This document shows, piece after piece, positions 19,234 to 27,989 of a stretch of DNA of 64,000 bases. Position 1 is the stretch's first letter; every line of letters begins with the position of its first letter. The DNA is taken from positions 1,798,001-1,862,000 of the forward strand of contig NZ_CP097636.1 in assembly GCF_023573145.1 (NCBI RefSeq), in the 5' to 3' direction. The stretch comes from Aquincola tertiaricarbonis. Its GTDB lineage: Bacteria; Pseudomonadota; Gammaproteobacteria; Burkholderiales; Burkholderiaceae_C. Under the pieces are notes generated by a model. That model ran no database searches. It was not told the DNA's origin and was given only the letters and a program-made list of their open reading frames with translations. A program made the translations under genes and the position numbers.

Positions 19234-20277
19234 ATGGATTTATCCAGCCACCGCCCCAACCACCCGACATCCACGGTGCCGACCCCACCCACGATCGACC
19301 CTGCGGCCCTGGAGGCGGCATTGGCGTTGGTGCTGCCGGCCCTGGCGGAACGGCAGGGCGCGATGCTGGCCGTCAAGGACGCGCAGAGCGGCAGCTACCT
19401 GTGGGCCAATGAACGCATGGCCCAGTGGCTGGGCGTGTCGCCCGACGAGCTGCCCGGCCGTGCCGACGCCGACCTGCTGGACGCGCCGCTGGTCACCACC
19501 TTGCGCGCCGCCGAGCACACCGCCCTGGCCCAGGGCCAGCCGCTGACCAGCGAGCACCGCTTCGAGCGCGATGGCGAGAAGCACGACTACCGCGTGCTGC
19601 GGCTGCTCACGCCCCCCAGTGCGGACGGCCGCCGCCTGCTGTGCAGCGTGTGGACCGACCAAGCGGTGCAAAAGGCCAAAGACGCGCAGCTGCGTGCCGC
19701 GCTCGAGCAGCTGGAGCAGCTGCAACGCAACATCGAGACCCTGCGCCGCGAGCTGCAGGACCATTCGCTGCGCGACACCCGCACGGGCCTGTACACCCGC
19801 GCCCACTTCGACGACCAGCTGCGCCGCGAGGTGGACCTGTCCACCCGCGAGCACCGCGAATTCGCGCTGGTGGCCATCGCGGTCGATCCGCCTTCGCCGC
19901 GCGTGGCCGAGCTGGGCGCGCCGGCCCACACTCGCATCGTCGAGACGCTGGGCCGCCTGCTGCGTGGCAACACCCGGGCGATGGACGCTTCCTGCCGGGT
20001 GGACGACCGCCGCTTCGCGGTGCTGCTGTCGGGCGTGGGCCTGGCCACCGCCCATGCGCGGGTGGAAAGCCTGCGCCGCGAGTGCGCCACGCAGATCGTG
20101 GTGCTGGACGGCGAGGAACTGCGCTTCACGGTTTCCATGGGCGTGGCCAGCTACCCGCACACCGCCCACAGCCAGGAAGAGCTGCGCGAAGCCTGCGACG
20201 CAGCGCTGGCCGAGGCGCAGCGCCGCGGCGGCAACGTGGTCACGCTGGCCGGTATCCGCTTCGAGCGGGTGGACTAG
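19234..20277 (+). CDS. PAS protein with degenerate GGDEF domain
   Basis: 347 residues from the ATG at 19234; in-frame sequence before it reads into the non-coding leader region. A PAS domain covers ~25-145 (YLWANERMAQWLGVSPDEL), a short coiled coil ~150-180 follows, then a GGDEF fold beginning DTRTGLYTRAHFDDQL. At the catalytic loop the motif reads RVDDRRF instead of GGDEF, and the metal-binding Asp segment reads IAVDPPS. It is therefore unlikely to make c-di-GMP and may act as a GTP sensor or scaffold. It converges on the TauE gene with a 4-base overlap. Confidence 0.82.
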   Translation: MDLSSHRPNHPTSTVPTPPTIDPAALEAALALVLPALAERQGAMLAVKDAQSGSYLWANERMAQWLGVSPDELPGRADADLLDAPLVTTLRAAEHTALAQGQPLTSEHRFERDGEKHDYRVLRLLTPPSADGRRLLCSVWTDQAVQKAKDAQLRAALEQLEQLQRNIETLRRELQDHSLRDTRTGLYTRAHFDDQLRREVDLSTREHREFALVAIAVDPPSPRVAELGAPAHTRIVETLGRLLRGNTRAMDASCRVDDRRFAVLLSGVGLATAHARVESLRRECATQIVVLDGEELRFTVSMGVASYPHTAHSQEELREACDAALAEAQRRGGNVVTLAGIRFERVD

Positions 20278-21086
20278 CTGGCAGTGAGGCCGCGGTACAG
20301 CATGTACGCGGCCAGCAGGTAAAGCACCAGCGCGAACACCCGCTTGAGCTTGCGCATGTCCAGCGCATGGGCCACGCGGGCGCCCACCGGCGCCATCAGC
20401 ACGCTCACCGGTGCAATCAGCGCCAGCGCCGGCAGGTAGAGGTAGCCCATCGCGCCGGGCAGGGCGGGCGCCATGTGCCAGCCGCCCACCACATAGCCCA
20501 GCGTGTTGGCCAGCGCGATCGGAAAGCCCAGCGCCGCACTGGTGGCCACCGCGTTGTGCATGGCCACGTTGCACCAGGTCATGAAGGGCACCGACACGAA
20601 GCCGCCGCCGGCCCCCACCAGGCCCGACAGGAAGCCGATGACGCCGCCGGCGGCCGTGGTGCCGGCCGTGCCCGGCATCTGCCGGGTGGGCTTGGGCTTG
20701 CGGTCGCGCAGCATCTGCGTGGCCGAGAAGCCGACGAAGGCGGCGAAGAACAGCGCCAGCGCCGCGCCCTTGAGCACCGCGAACACACCGGCACCGGCCA
20801 GCAGCCCGCCCAGCACGATGCCGGGCGCCAGCCGCCGCACGATGTCCCAGCGCACCGCGCCGCGCTGGTGGTGCGCCCGCACGCTGGACAGCGATGTGAA
20901 CAAGATGGTGGCCATGGAGGTGGCAATGGCCATCTTGACGGCCATGCCCGGCGCCACGCCGCGCGCCGACAGCAGGTGAGTGAGGAAGGGCACCATCATC
21001 ATGCCGCCGCCCACGCCCAGCAGCCCGGCCATGAAGCCGGTGCCGGTGCCCACGAGCAGCAGCGTGACCGCGAAGCCGAGGTCCAT
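20274..21086 (-). CDS. TauE/SafE family sulfite/anion exporter
   Basis: 270 residues from the ATG at 21086, which overlaps the stop of the EVE gene by one base. About eight hydrophobic segments are visible. The two family repeats begin TGFMAGLLGVGGGMMMVP and IGFLSGLVGAGGGFVSVP, the duplicated glycine-rich motif of the family. Such inner-membrane permeases export sulfite, taurine-derived sulfonates or similar anions; the substrate here cannot be told. It lies downstream of the EVE gene in a likely two-gene unit. Confidence 0.9.
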   Translation of the reverse strand: MDLGFAVTLLLVGTGTGFMAGLLGVGGGMMMVPFLTHLLSARGVAPGMAVKMAIATSMATILFTSLSSVRAHHQRGAVRWDIVRRLAPGIVLGGLLAGAGVFAVLKGAALALFFAAFVGFSATQMLRDRKPKPTRQMPGTAGTTAAGGVIGFLSGLVGAGGGFVSVPFMTWCNVAMHNAVATSAALGFPIALANTLGYVVGGWHMAPALPGAMGYLYLPALALIAPVSVLMAPVGARVAHALDMRKLKRVFALVLYLLAAYMLYRGLTAS

Positions 21087-21544
21087 CAACCGGTGGCCAG
21101 CAAGGCCTGCACGGCCTGCCATTCATCGGGCGTCACCGGGGTGATGGACAAGCGACTGCCGGGCTTGAGCACCCCCATCGTGGCCAGCTCGGGCCGCTGC
21201 CGCATCTCGGCCAGCGGCAGCAGTCGCGTCTTGCGGCCCTGGTCCACGTCCACATGCAGCCAGCGCGGCGCGTCAGGCCGGCTCTTGGGGTCGAAGTAGG
21301 GGCTGGCCGCGTCGAACTGCGTCGCGTCCGGGTAGGCAGCGCTGGCCACGCGGGCGAGGCCCGCGATGCCGGGCTCGGGGCAGGACGAGTGATAGAACAG
21401 CACGCCGTCACCCACCTGCATCGCATCGCGCATGAAGTTGCGGGCCTGGTAGTTGCGCACGCCGGTCCAGGGCACGCGGCCCAGGCGCACGAGGTCGTCG
21501 ATCGAGCACTCGTTGGGCTCGCTCTTCATCAGCCAGTAGGCCAC
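21086..21544 (-). CDS. EVE domain-containing protein
   Basis: 152 residues, almost all one EVE (PUA-like) domain: start AYWLMKSEPNECSIDDL, then WTGVRNYQARNFMRDAMQVGD, VLFYHSSCPEPGIAGLARV and the closing LSITPVTPDEW. EVE domains bind modified bases in DNA or RNA; this stand-alone form is widespread near zapA and 6S RNA in Burkholderiales. The cellular role is not settled. It follows the 6S RNA gene on the same strand. Confidence 0.9.
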   Translation of the reverse strand: MAYWLMKSEPNECSIDDLVRLGRVPWTGVRNYQARNFMRDAMQVGDGVLFYHSSCPEPGIAGLARVASAAYPDATQFDAASPYFDPKSRPDAPRWLHVDVDQGRKTRLLPLAEMRQRPELATMGVLKPGSRLSITPVTPDEWQAVQALLATG

Positions 21545-21584
21545 TCTGGGGGATGCGTCAGCGGGAGGGAAGAGGGGGCAAAAG

Positions 21585-21769
21585 AGGGTGTCCGCCGCAA
21601 GCCGCGAGCCGCATTCCCGAACCCCAAAGGGAAGTTCAGGTGGGCGAGGTCAGCAAGGCTTCGGGTTCATCTGACGCGAGACGATCACACCAGCCGAGCG
21701 ATGTTCCAAGCCCTTGGTCATAGACCATCGGTTCGAGGAAATATAGGACCCGCGCGAATGCGACGGACG
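21585..21769 (-). ncRNA. ssrS: 6S RNA
   Basis: The minus strand between zapA and the EVE gene has the 6S architecture. The 5' end GGTCGTCCGTCGCATTCGCG pairs with the 3' end CGCGGCTTGCGGCGGACACC to form the closing stem. Inside lie TTCCTCGAACCGATGG and CTTGGAACATCG flanking the apical region, and CACCTGAACTTCC near the 3' end, which resembles the E. coli 3' half. A -10 box TAGAAT lies at 21780-21775. Ends are approximate. 6S RNA binds the sigma70 holoenzyme in stationary phase. Synteny (zapB-zapA-ssrS) supports the call. Confidence 0.87.
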
Positions 21770-21774
21770 ACCTG

Positions 21775-21780
21775 ATTCTA
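21775..21780 (-). promoter_or_regulatory. -10 box of the 6S RNA promoter
   Basis: TAGAAT on the minus strand, 6-7 bases before the start of the closing stem of the 6S RNA. No convincing -35 hexamer is seen at 16-18 bases upstream. Confidence 0.55.
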
Positions 21781-21865
21781 AGCCCCGACCCGGCTGCAAG
21801 CGGTAGGAGAAGGCCGGCATTTCCATGGCACGCAGCGGGTCTCGGACGTCACTTGACAAGGTGCG

Positions 21866-22171
21866 TCAGAGTAGGTGGCCATCGTCGCCAAGGGCCTGGT
21901 CGATGCGGCGCATCAACGCACCCACGTCCACCGGCGGTGGCACCGGCTCGCCTTCGGCCGGTGGCGCGGGCGGGCGCTCGGCCAGCTGGTAAGCCAGGTT
22001 GAGTGCGGCCAGCACTGCGATGCGCTCGCGGGCCTTCACGCGGCCGGCATCGCGGATCGCGCTCATCTCGCGGTCGACGCTGGCGACGGCGGCCATCAGC
22101 GAATGCTCGCCGCCTTCAGGGCAGCCGAGGATGTAGCTCTGGCCGAGGATGGTGACTTCCATCTGCTTCAT
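21866..22171 (-). CDS. zapA: Cell division protein ZapA
   Basis: 101 residues from the ATG at 22171 (MKQMEVTILGQSYILGCPEG). It has the N-terminal beta-hairpin domain, then a helix with DREMSAIRDAGRVKARERIAVLAALNLAYQL typical of the ZapA dimer, followed by a Pro-rich linker and short C-terminal helix. ZapA cross-links FtsZ filaments at midcell. The start overlaps the zapB-like stop (ATGA). Confidence 0.93.
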   Translation of the reverse strand: MKQMEVTILGQSYILGCPEGGEHSLMAAVASVDREMSAIRDAGRVKARERIAVLAALNLAYQLAERPPAPPAEGEPVPPPVDVGALMRRIDQALGDDGHLL

Positions 22172-22374
22172 CGGGCGTCGCCTCCGTTGGCGGGCAGGCG
22201 GTCGAGCAGCGCGTCGATGCGGGCGCGTGCGGCATTCAGGCGGGAGCGCATCTGGTCGCGTTCGATGGTGACGGCGTCGACCTGCTGCTGCAGCAGCAGG
22301 TTGGTGCGCTTGAGCTCCTCGTGTCGCAGCACGAGGCGTTCGATCCGCTCGGCAAGATCTTCGAGGGTGGGCAT
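22168..22374 (-). CDS. zapB: ZapB-like small coiled-coil division protein
   Basis: 68 residues from the ATG at 22374 (MPTLEDLAERIERLVLRHEE). It is almost wholly one alpha-helical coiled coil with heptads through DQMRSRLNAARARIDALLDR. Its size and its place directly before zapA fit the ZapB/TIGR02449-like family encoded with zapA in beta- and gammaproteobacteria. It likely associates with ZapA at the Z ring. Sequence alone would not separate it from other coiled coils, so the call rests on context. Confidence 0.75.
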   Translation of the reverse strand: MPTLEDLAERIERLVLRHEELKRTNLLLQQQVDAVTIERDQMRSRLNAARARIDALLDRLPANGGDAR

Positions 22375-22401
22375 GGCAGGGGGCGGTTGGCGGAACCCCT
22401 G

Positions 22402-22407
22402 ATTGTA
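22402..22407 (-). promoter_or_regulatory. Possible -10 box for zapBA
   Basis: The minus strand reads TACAAT 28 bases before the zapB start, in the short gap shared with the divergent cobalamin riboswitch. No clear -35 is seen. Confidence 0.35.
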
Positions 22408-22433
22408 GGCGGGGGTACTGGTAGCATCGGCGC

Positions 22434-22662
22434 TGTTGGTGCCTGGGTTGCGCTTCGTTGCAGCTCGGGGTAAACGGGAAGCAGGAAGGCGGGTGCCCCA
22501 CGGGCCAGGCTCAACCTGCGCTGCCCCCGCAACGGTAAGCGGACGGATGGTTGATCTGATCAACCTTCCAGCGACGAGCTCTCTGCCACTGGGTGGCCGG
22601 CCTGCAAGGCCGCGCCTGGGAAGGCGCCGCGTCGAGTCCGCCAGCCCGGATACCGGCCAACG
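22434..22662 (+). promoter_or_regulatory. Cobalamin riboswitch upstream of btuB
   Basis: Conserved cobalamin aptamer elements appear in order: TTGGTGCC at 22436, TAAACGGGAA, the core CTGCCCCCGCAACGGTAAGC, GCCACTGGG, GGGAAGGC and the B12-box region AGTCCGCCAGCCCGGATACC. It ends ~85 bases before the btuB ATG. AdoCbl binding would lower expression of the downstream uptake and synthesis operon. No clear intrinsic terminator follows, so control is probably by ribosome access. Confidence 0.92.
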
Positions 22663-22748
22663 AGCGGTGATGCCCCCTTGCAGGTGGCTCGCCTTGTCGC
22701 AGACACCCGCGGGGAAGCAGGTGGCTGCATCCGTTGTCCTTGCCCCTC

Positions 22749-24641
22749 ATGAATTCAAAGTCTTCCGCGCTGCGTGCGCGCCCGGCGTCATGGACGCTGC
22801 GCCTGGCCGTGGCCGCCTGTTTTGCCGGCGGTGCCGCCGCCCATGCCCAGACCGTCGTCGTCACCGGCAGCCGTGAACCGCTGCCCCTGGACCGCGTGAC
22901 CGCCGACGTGGTGGTGATCGATGCCGACCGCATCCGCAGCAGCACCGCCGACTCGGTGGAAGACCTGCTGCGCCGCGAGGCCGGCGTGCAGGTGTCGCGC
23001 AACGGCGGGCCCGGCAAGAGCGCGGCCGTGTTCATCCGCGGCGCCAGTGCCAGCAACACCGTGGTGCTGGTCGACGGCGTGCGCATCGGCTCGGGCACGC
23101 TGGGCCAGGTGGAGTTCGAGGCCTTGTCGCTGTCGCAGATCGACCGCATCGAGGTGCTGCGCGGCCCGGGCTCCAGCCTGTACGGCGCCGATGCCGCCGG
23201 CGGCGTGATCCAGATCTTCACCCGCACCGGCAAGGCCGGCGGCGGCATCAACCTCGAGGCCAACGCGGCCGTGGGCGGCTACGGCGCGCGCCAGGGCGGC
23301 GTGGCCGTCAGCGGTGGCAGCGGCGCTTTCGACTATGCGGCGTCCATCAGCCATGAAAGCGACGACGGCGTCTCGGCCCTGCGCCCCGGCGACCGCTTCG
23401 GCAACTACAACCCCGACAAGGACGGCCACCTGCGCACCAGCAGCAGCCTCAAGCTGGGCTTCACGCCGGTGGACGGCCACCGCCTGGGCCTGCTGGTGAC
23501 GGACAACCGGCTGCGCTCGCAGTACGACGGCAGCGAATACCTGGCCCCCAGCTTCGCGCAGGACGCCAGCGGCGACATGCGCAACACGCTGAAGACGCGC
23601 GTGGTGGCGCTGGACTACCGCGGCCGGGTGTCCAGCGCCTGGACCACGTCGGTGCAACTGGCGCGCAACACCGACGACCTGGTCAGCGGCTTCCGCGCGC
23701 CCGACACCTACCGCACCGAGCGCGACCAATTCACCTGGCAGAACGCCTGGACGCCCGATGCCGACACCCAGGTGGTGCTGGCCTATGAGCACCTGGGCGA
23801 GCAGGCCGAGAGCAGCAGCTACGTGCGCGGCGAGAGCCGCCACAACAACGCGCTGGTGCTGGGCGTCTCCAGCCGCTTCGGCGACCATACGCTGCAGGCC
23901 GACCTGCGGCGCGACGACAGCTCGGTCTATGGCGGCAACACCACCGGCCGCCTGGGCTGGCGCATGAGCCTCACGCCCGCCTGGAGCGTGCGGGCGCTGG
24001 CCGGCACCACCTTCCGTGCGCCCAGCTTCAACGACCTGTACTTCCCCGACTACGGCGTGCCCACGATCGAGGCCGAGCGTGGCCGCAGCATCGAAGCCGG
24101 CGTGGAATGGCGGCGCAACGGCAGCGAGGCCTCGGCCACCGTCTACCGCAACCGGGTGAAGAACCTGATCGCCTACCAGCCCGATGCCAGCTTCTGCCCG
24201 CCGGACGTCGGCTACCAGTACGGCTGCGCCGGCAACGTCGGCCGTGCGGTGCTGCAGGGCGCCACGCTGAGCGGCGCCCACCGCGTGGGCGCGCTGCAGC
24301 TGCGCGCGACGGTCGACTTCCTCGATGCCACCGACGACGACACCGGCGCCCGCCTGACCCGCCGCGCCGCCCACCAGGAAAGCCTGTCGGCCGATTACGA
24401 GCTGGGCGCCTGGAGCTTCGGCGCCGCGCTGCAGTCGGTGGGCCGCCGGCCCGATGGCAACGTGAACCTGGGCGCCTATGCGCTGCTGGACCTGAGCGCC
24501 CGCTGGCGCTTCATGCCGCAGTGGCAACTGGAAGCCAAGGTGCTGAACGTGGCCGACAAGGACTACAGCCCGGCGCGCGACTACCAGGCGCTGGGCCGCC
24601 AGGCCTGGCTGGGCCTGCGCTACAGCGCACGCGGGCTGTAA
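22749..24641 (+). CDS. btuB: TonB-dependent vitamin B12 receptor BtuB
   Basis: 630 residues from the ATG at 22749; TTG codons just upstream are in frame but poorer. A signal peptide (~1-34, ending AAHAQ) precedes a TonB-box-like TVVVTGSREPLPL, a plug domain to ~160 (RGASASNTVVLVDGVRIGSG, EVLRGPGSSLYGADAAGGVI) and a C-terminal beta barrel ending in an aromatic-rich terminal strand (WLGLRYSARGL). It imports cobalamin or cobinamide across the outer membrane. The riboswitch directly upstream supports the B12 assignment. Confidence 0.93.
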   Translation: MNSKSSALRARPASWTLRLAVAACFAGGAAAHAQTVVVTGSREPLPLDRVTADVVVIDADRIRSSTADSVEDLLRREAGVQVSRNGGPGKSAAVFIRGASASNTVVLVDGVRIGSGTLGQVEFEALSLSQIDRIEVLRGPGSSLYGADAAGGVIQIFTRTGKAGGGINLEANAAVGGYGARQGGVAVSGGSGAFDYAASISHESDDGVSALRPGDRFGNYNPDKDGHLRTSSSLKLGFTPVDGHRLGLLVTDNRLRSQYDGSEYLAPSFAQDASGDMRNTLKTRVVALDYRGRVSSAWTTSVQLARNTDDLVSGFRAPDTYRTERDQFTWQNAWTPDADTQVVLAYEHLGEQAESSSYVRGESRHNNALVLGVSSRFGDHTLQADLRRDDSSVYGGNTTGRLGWRMSLTPAWSVRALAGTTFRAPSFNDLYFPDYGVPTIEAERGRSIEAGVEWRRNGSEASATVYRNRVKNLIAYQPDASFCPPDVGYQYGCAGNVGRAVLQGATLSGAHRVGALQLRATVDFLDATDDDTGARLTRRAAHQESLSADYELGAWSFGAALQSVGRRPDGNVNLGAYALLDLSARWRFMPQWQLEAKVLNVADKDYSPARDYQALGRQAWLGLRYSARGL

Positions 24642-24659
24642 ACAGCAGGGCGGCCGGCC

Positions 24660-25217
24660 ATGCATGAGCTGATCCTCGGCGGGCAGAAGAGCGGCAAGTC
24701 GCGCACCGCGGAAGCGCGTGCCGCGGCCTGGCTGCAGGCCGGCGCCGGCCGTGAGGCCACGCTGGTGGCCACCGCGCTGGCCGGCGACGAGGAGATGGAC
24801 CGCCGCATCCAGCGCCACCGCGAAGAGCGCGCGGCGCGGGTGCCCGGCCTGGCCACGGTGGAAGTGCCGCGGGCGCTGCCCGAGGCGGTGCAGCAGCTGG
24901 CCGCGCCGCAGCGGCTGCTGGTGGTGGATTGCCTGACGCTGTGGCTCACGCAGCTGGCCATGCCCTTGCACGGCCCGGCGGCCGACGAAGCCGCGCTGGC
25001 CGCGCAGCGCAGTGCGCTGTGCCGCGCGCTGGCGCAGGCGGGCGGGCCGGTGGTGCTGGTGTCCAACGAAATCGGCCTGGGCGTGGCGCCGATGTCGCGC
25101 GAAGCGCGGCGCTTCATCGACGCGCTGGGCCTGCTGCACCAGGCGGTGGCCGCCGCCTGCAGCCGCGTGACCCTGATGGTGGCCGGCTGCGAGCTGGCGG
25201 TGAAGGGCCGGGCGTGA
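24660..25217 (+). CDS. cobU: Adenosylcobinamide kinase / guanylyltransferase CobU (CobP)
   Basis: 185 residues; starts MHELILGGQKSGKSRTAE with a Walker A P-loop (GGQKSGKS). Later motifs include VVDCLTLWLTQL and VLVSNEIGLGVAPMSREARR, both CobU hallmarks. It phosphorylates adenosylcobinamide and transfers GMP to give AdoCbi-GDP for the CobS step. It sits 18 bases after btuB, and its stop overlaps the btuF start. Confidence 0.95.
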   Translation: MHELILGGQKSGKSRTAEARAAAWLQAGAGREATLVATALAGDEEMDRRIQRHREERAARVPGLATVEVPRALPEAVQQLAAPQRLLVVDCLTLWLTQLAMPLHGPAADEAALAAQRSALCRALAQAGGPVVLVSNEIGLGVAPMSREARRFIDALGLLHQAVAAACSRVTLMVAGCELAVKGRA

Positions 25218-26143
25218 AGCGCACGCGCCCACCGCAGGCCGGCCGTCACAGGGCGGGCTTTGTGCTGGCCGCGCTGCTGCAGGCCGCGCTGGTCGCATCG
25301 CCGGCGGCGTGGGCAGCGGGCAGCCCGGCGCCCATCACGGTGCAGGACGACCGCGGCCGCAGCCTCACGCTGGCCGCGCCGCCGCAGCGCATCGTCTCGC
25401 TGCTGCCTTCGCTCACCGAAACCGTGTGCGCGCTGGGTGACTGTGCTCGGCTGGTGGGTGTGGACCGTTTTTCCAACTGGCCGGCCGAGGTGGCGCGGGT
25501 GCCCCAGGTCGGCGGGCTGGAGGATGCGCAGATCGAGCGCATCGTCTCGCTCAAGCCCGACCTGGTGCTGGCCGCCGCCTCGTCGCGCGCGGTCGACCGG
25601 CTGCAGGCGCTGGGCCTGACCGTGGCGGTGCTGGAGCCGCGCACCCACGCCAGCGCCCGCCGCACCATGGAAAGCGTGGCCCAGCTGCTGGGCCGCCCGG
25701 GTGCGGGCCTGGCCTTGTGGCAGCAGGCCGACGCGCGCATCAGCGCGGCCGCAGCGCGGGTGCCGGCCGCGCTGCGTGGCCAGCGGGTGTACTTCGAGGT
25801 GGGCAACGGCCCCTATGCCGCGGGCGCCTCGTCCTTTGTGGGCGAGACGCTGCAGCGCCTGGGCCTGGACAACATCGTGCCGGCGTCGCTGGGGCCGTTT
25901 CCCAAGCTGAATCCGGAGTTCGTGGTGCGGGCGCGGCCCGACATCGCGATGGCGCCGCAGGCCAGCATCGACGAGATGCCGCAGCGCCCCGGCTGGGCCA
26001 CGCTGCCCGCGGTGGCCGGCCGCCGCTGGTGCGGCTTCGATGCGCCCACCTACGACATGCTGGTGCGCCCCGGCCCCCGCCTGGGTGAGGCGGCCGACCA
26101 GCTGGCCGATTGCCTGCAGCGCCTGCAGGCCGCCCGGCGATGA
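25214..26143 (+). CDS. btuF: Cobalamin ABC transporter periplasmic binding protein BtuF
   Basis: 309 residues from a GTG at 25214 overlapping the cobU stop (GTGA). A signal peptide covers ~1-36 (FVLAALLQAALVASPAAWAA). The mature protein opens ITVQDDRGRSLTLAAPPQRI and continues with SLLPSLTETVCALG, VGVDRFSNWP and SLKPDLVLA, the class III substrate-binding fold. It captures corrinoids in the periplasm and delivers them to BtuCD, encoded next. Confidence 0.93.
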   Translation: MKRTRPPQAGRHRAGFVLAALLQAALVASPAAWAAGSPAPITVQDDRGRSLTLAAPPQRIVSLLPSLTETVCALGDCARLVGVDRFSNWPAEVARVPQVGGLEDAQIERIVSLKPDLVLAAASSRAVDRLQALGLTVAVLEPRTHASARRTMESVAQLLGRPGAGLALWQQADARISAAAARVPAALRGQRVYFEVGNGPYAAGASSFVGETLQRLGLDNIVPASLGPFPKLNPEFVVRARPDIAMAPQASIDEMPQRPGWATLPAVAGRRWCGFDAPTYDMLVRPGPRLGEAADQLADCLQRLQAARR

Positions 26144-27177
26144 GCAGCCCGGCTGCGCCGCATCGGGCCCACGCGGCTCCGCCCGCCGCGGCCGGCCTGT
26201 CGCCGCGCGGCCTGGCCGCGGTGCTGGCGGCGCTGGGCCTGTTGCTGCTGGCCGCCGGCCTGGCCGCCGGCAGCGAAGGCTTTTCCTGGGACTGGGCCAC
26301 CGACTGGCCGTTGATCGAAGCCATCCGCGCGCCGCGCACGCTGGGCGCGCTGCTGGCCGGCGCACTGCTGGGCCTGGCCGGTGCGCTGGCGCAGGGGCTC
26401 TTCCGCAACCCGCTGGCCGACCCCTACCTGCTGGGCTCGGCCGCCGGTGCCGGCCTGGGCGTGGTGGCGGTGCTGGCGGTGGGCGGTGTCTTCGGCAGCA
26501 CCATCGGCCTGGCCGGCGTCGGCTGGCTGTTGCGGCTGGGCCTGGTGGGCGCCGCCTTCGTCGGTGCGCTGGGCGGCGTTAGCCTCACGCTGCTGCTGGC
26601 GCGGGGCGCCGGCCAGCCGCTGCAGCTGCTGCTGTCGGGCGTGGTGGTGGGCGTGCTGCTGGGCGCGGTGGCCGACCTGGTGCTGCTGGTGTCGCCCGAG
26701 GCCCTGCGCGGCAAGCAGGTCTTCCTGCTGGGCACCACCAGCTTTCTGGGCTGGCCCAGCGTGGCGGTGCTGGCGGCGGCGCTGGCAGTGGCGTTGCCGC
26801 TGGCCACGCGCTTTGCCCGTGCGCTGGATGCCCTGGTGCTGGGCGAAGCCAGCGCCCGCAGCCTGGGCCTGGACCTGCCGCGGGTGCGCCTGCTGTTGGT
26901 GGTGCTGATGGCGCTGGCCACCGGCACTGCGGTGGCACAGGCCGGGCTGGTGGCCTTCGTCGGCCTGGTGTCGCCTCACCTGGTGCGGCGTTGCGTGGTC
27001 GTCACCCACGGCGCGCTGCTGGGCCTGTCGGCCCTGGCCGGCGGCTTGTTGCTGCTGGCCGCCGACGTGGCCGCCCGCACGCTGATGGCGCCGCAGGAGC
27101 TGCCGGTGGGCGTGCTCACCGCGGTGGTGGGCGGGCTCTACCTGATGCTGCTGCTGCGGCGGCGCGCAGCGAAATGA
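26140..27177 (+). CDS. btuC: Cobalamin ABC transporter permease BtuC
   Basis: 345 residues from the ATG at 26140 overlapping the btuF stop. It has about ten membrane helices of the FecCD type. Conserved blocks include RAPRTLGALLAGALLGLAGA, FRNPLADPYLLGSAAGAGLG and GLVAFVGLVSPHLVRR. It forms the inner-membrane channel dimer for B12 uptake with BtuD. Confidence 0.93.
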   Translation: MSSPAAPHRAHAAPPAAAGLSPRGLAAVLAALGLLLLAAGLAAGSEGFSWDWATDWPLIEAIRAPRTLGALLAGALLGLAGALAQGLFRNPLADPYLLGSAAGAGLGVVAVLAVGGVFGSTIGLAGVGWLLRLGLVGAAFVGALGGVSLTLLLARGAGQPLQLLLSGVVVGVLLGAVADLVLLVSPEALRGKQVFLLGTTSFLGWPSVAVLAAALAVALPLATRFARALDALVLGEASARSLGLDLPRVRLLLVVLMALATGTAVAQAGLVAFVGLVSPHLVRRCVVVTHGALLGLSALAGGLLLLAADVAARTLMAPQELPVGVLTAVVGGLYLMLLLRRRAAK

Positions 27178-27989
27178 AGCCCGACCCTCACGCCCACGAC
27201 GTCGCGCCGCTGCAGGCCCGCGCGCTGCGGGTGCAGCGCGGCGGGCGCGACGTGGTGCAGGCCGTGTCGCTGGACCTGCGCCCGGGCGAATGGGTGGCCA
27301 TCGTCGGCCCCAACGGCGCCGGCAAAAGCAGCCTGCTGGCGGCCCTGGCCGGCCTGCTGCCCGCCGCGGGCGGCGATGTGCGGCTGCAGGGCCGCCCGTT
27401 GGCCGACTGGCCGGCGCGTGAGCGCGCGCGCCGGCTGGCCTGGCTGTCGCAACAGGGCGAAGCCGAAGGCGACATCGCGGTGGCCGACGTGGTGCGCCTG
27501 GGCCGGCTGCCGCACCAGGGCCTGTTCGGCGGCGCCACCGCGGCCGACGAAGCGGCGGTGCAGGCCGCAATGGCCGAGACCGAATGCGAGGCGCTGGCGC
27601 AGCGCCGCCTGCAGGAGCTGTCGGGCGGCGAACGCCAGCGCGTGCTGCTGGCGCGGGCGCTGGCGGTGCAGGCGCCGGTGCTGCTGCTGGACGAACCCAC
27701 CAGCCACCTGGATGCACCCCACCAGCGCGCCCTGGTGCGCAGCCTGGTGGCGCGGGCACGGGCCGGCGCGGCGGTGGCCGCGGTGCTGCACGAGATCACG
27801 CTGGCGCTGGCCGCCGACCGCCTGCTGGTGATGCAGGCTGGCCGGCTGCGCGCCGAAGGCCCGGCCGACGACCCGGCGGTGCGCCAGGTGCTGGCCGAGG
27901 TGTTCGACCATGCCTTCAGCATCGAACATCTCAGCACCGCCCACGGCGCCCGCTGGGTGGCGGTGCCGGTGCTGGGGGAGGGCGCATGA
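27174..27989 (+). CDS. btuD: Cobalamin ABC transporter ATPase BtuD
   Basis: 271 residues from the ATG at 27174 (ATGA overlap with btuC). ABC ATPase with Walker A GPNGAGKSSLL (~45), Q-loop LAWLSQQGEAEGDI, signature LSGGERQRVLLARAL, Walker B VLLLDEPTSHLD and switch His in AVLHEITLA. It powers the BtuC channel. Family size and fold are usual; the B12 assignment comes from the operon. Confidence 0.93.
   Translation: MKPDPHAHDVAPLQARALRVQRGGRDVVQAVSLDLRPGEWVAIVGPNGAGKSSLLAALAGLLPAAGGDVRLQGRPLADWPARERARRLAWLSQQGEAEGDIAVADVVRLGRLPHQGLFGGATAADEAAVQAAMAETECEALAQRRLQELSGGERQRVLLARALAVQAPVLLLDEPTSHLDAPHQRALVRSLVARARAGAAVAAVLHEITLALAADRLLVMQAGRLRAEGPADDPAVRQVLAEVFDHAFSIEHLSTAHGARWVAVPVLGEGA

Noticed and set aside
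21545..21865. Small open frames between the EVE gene and zapA
   Set aside because: The interval is explained by 6S RNA with a clear closing stem; the frames have no Shine-Dalgarno or domain.
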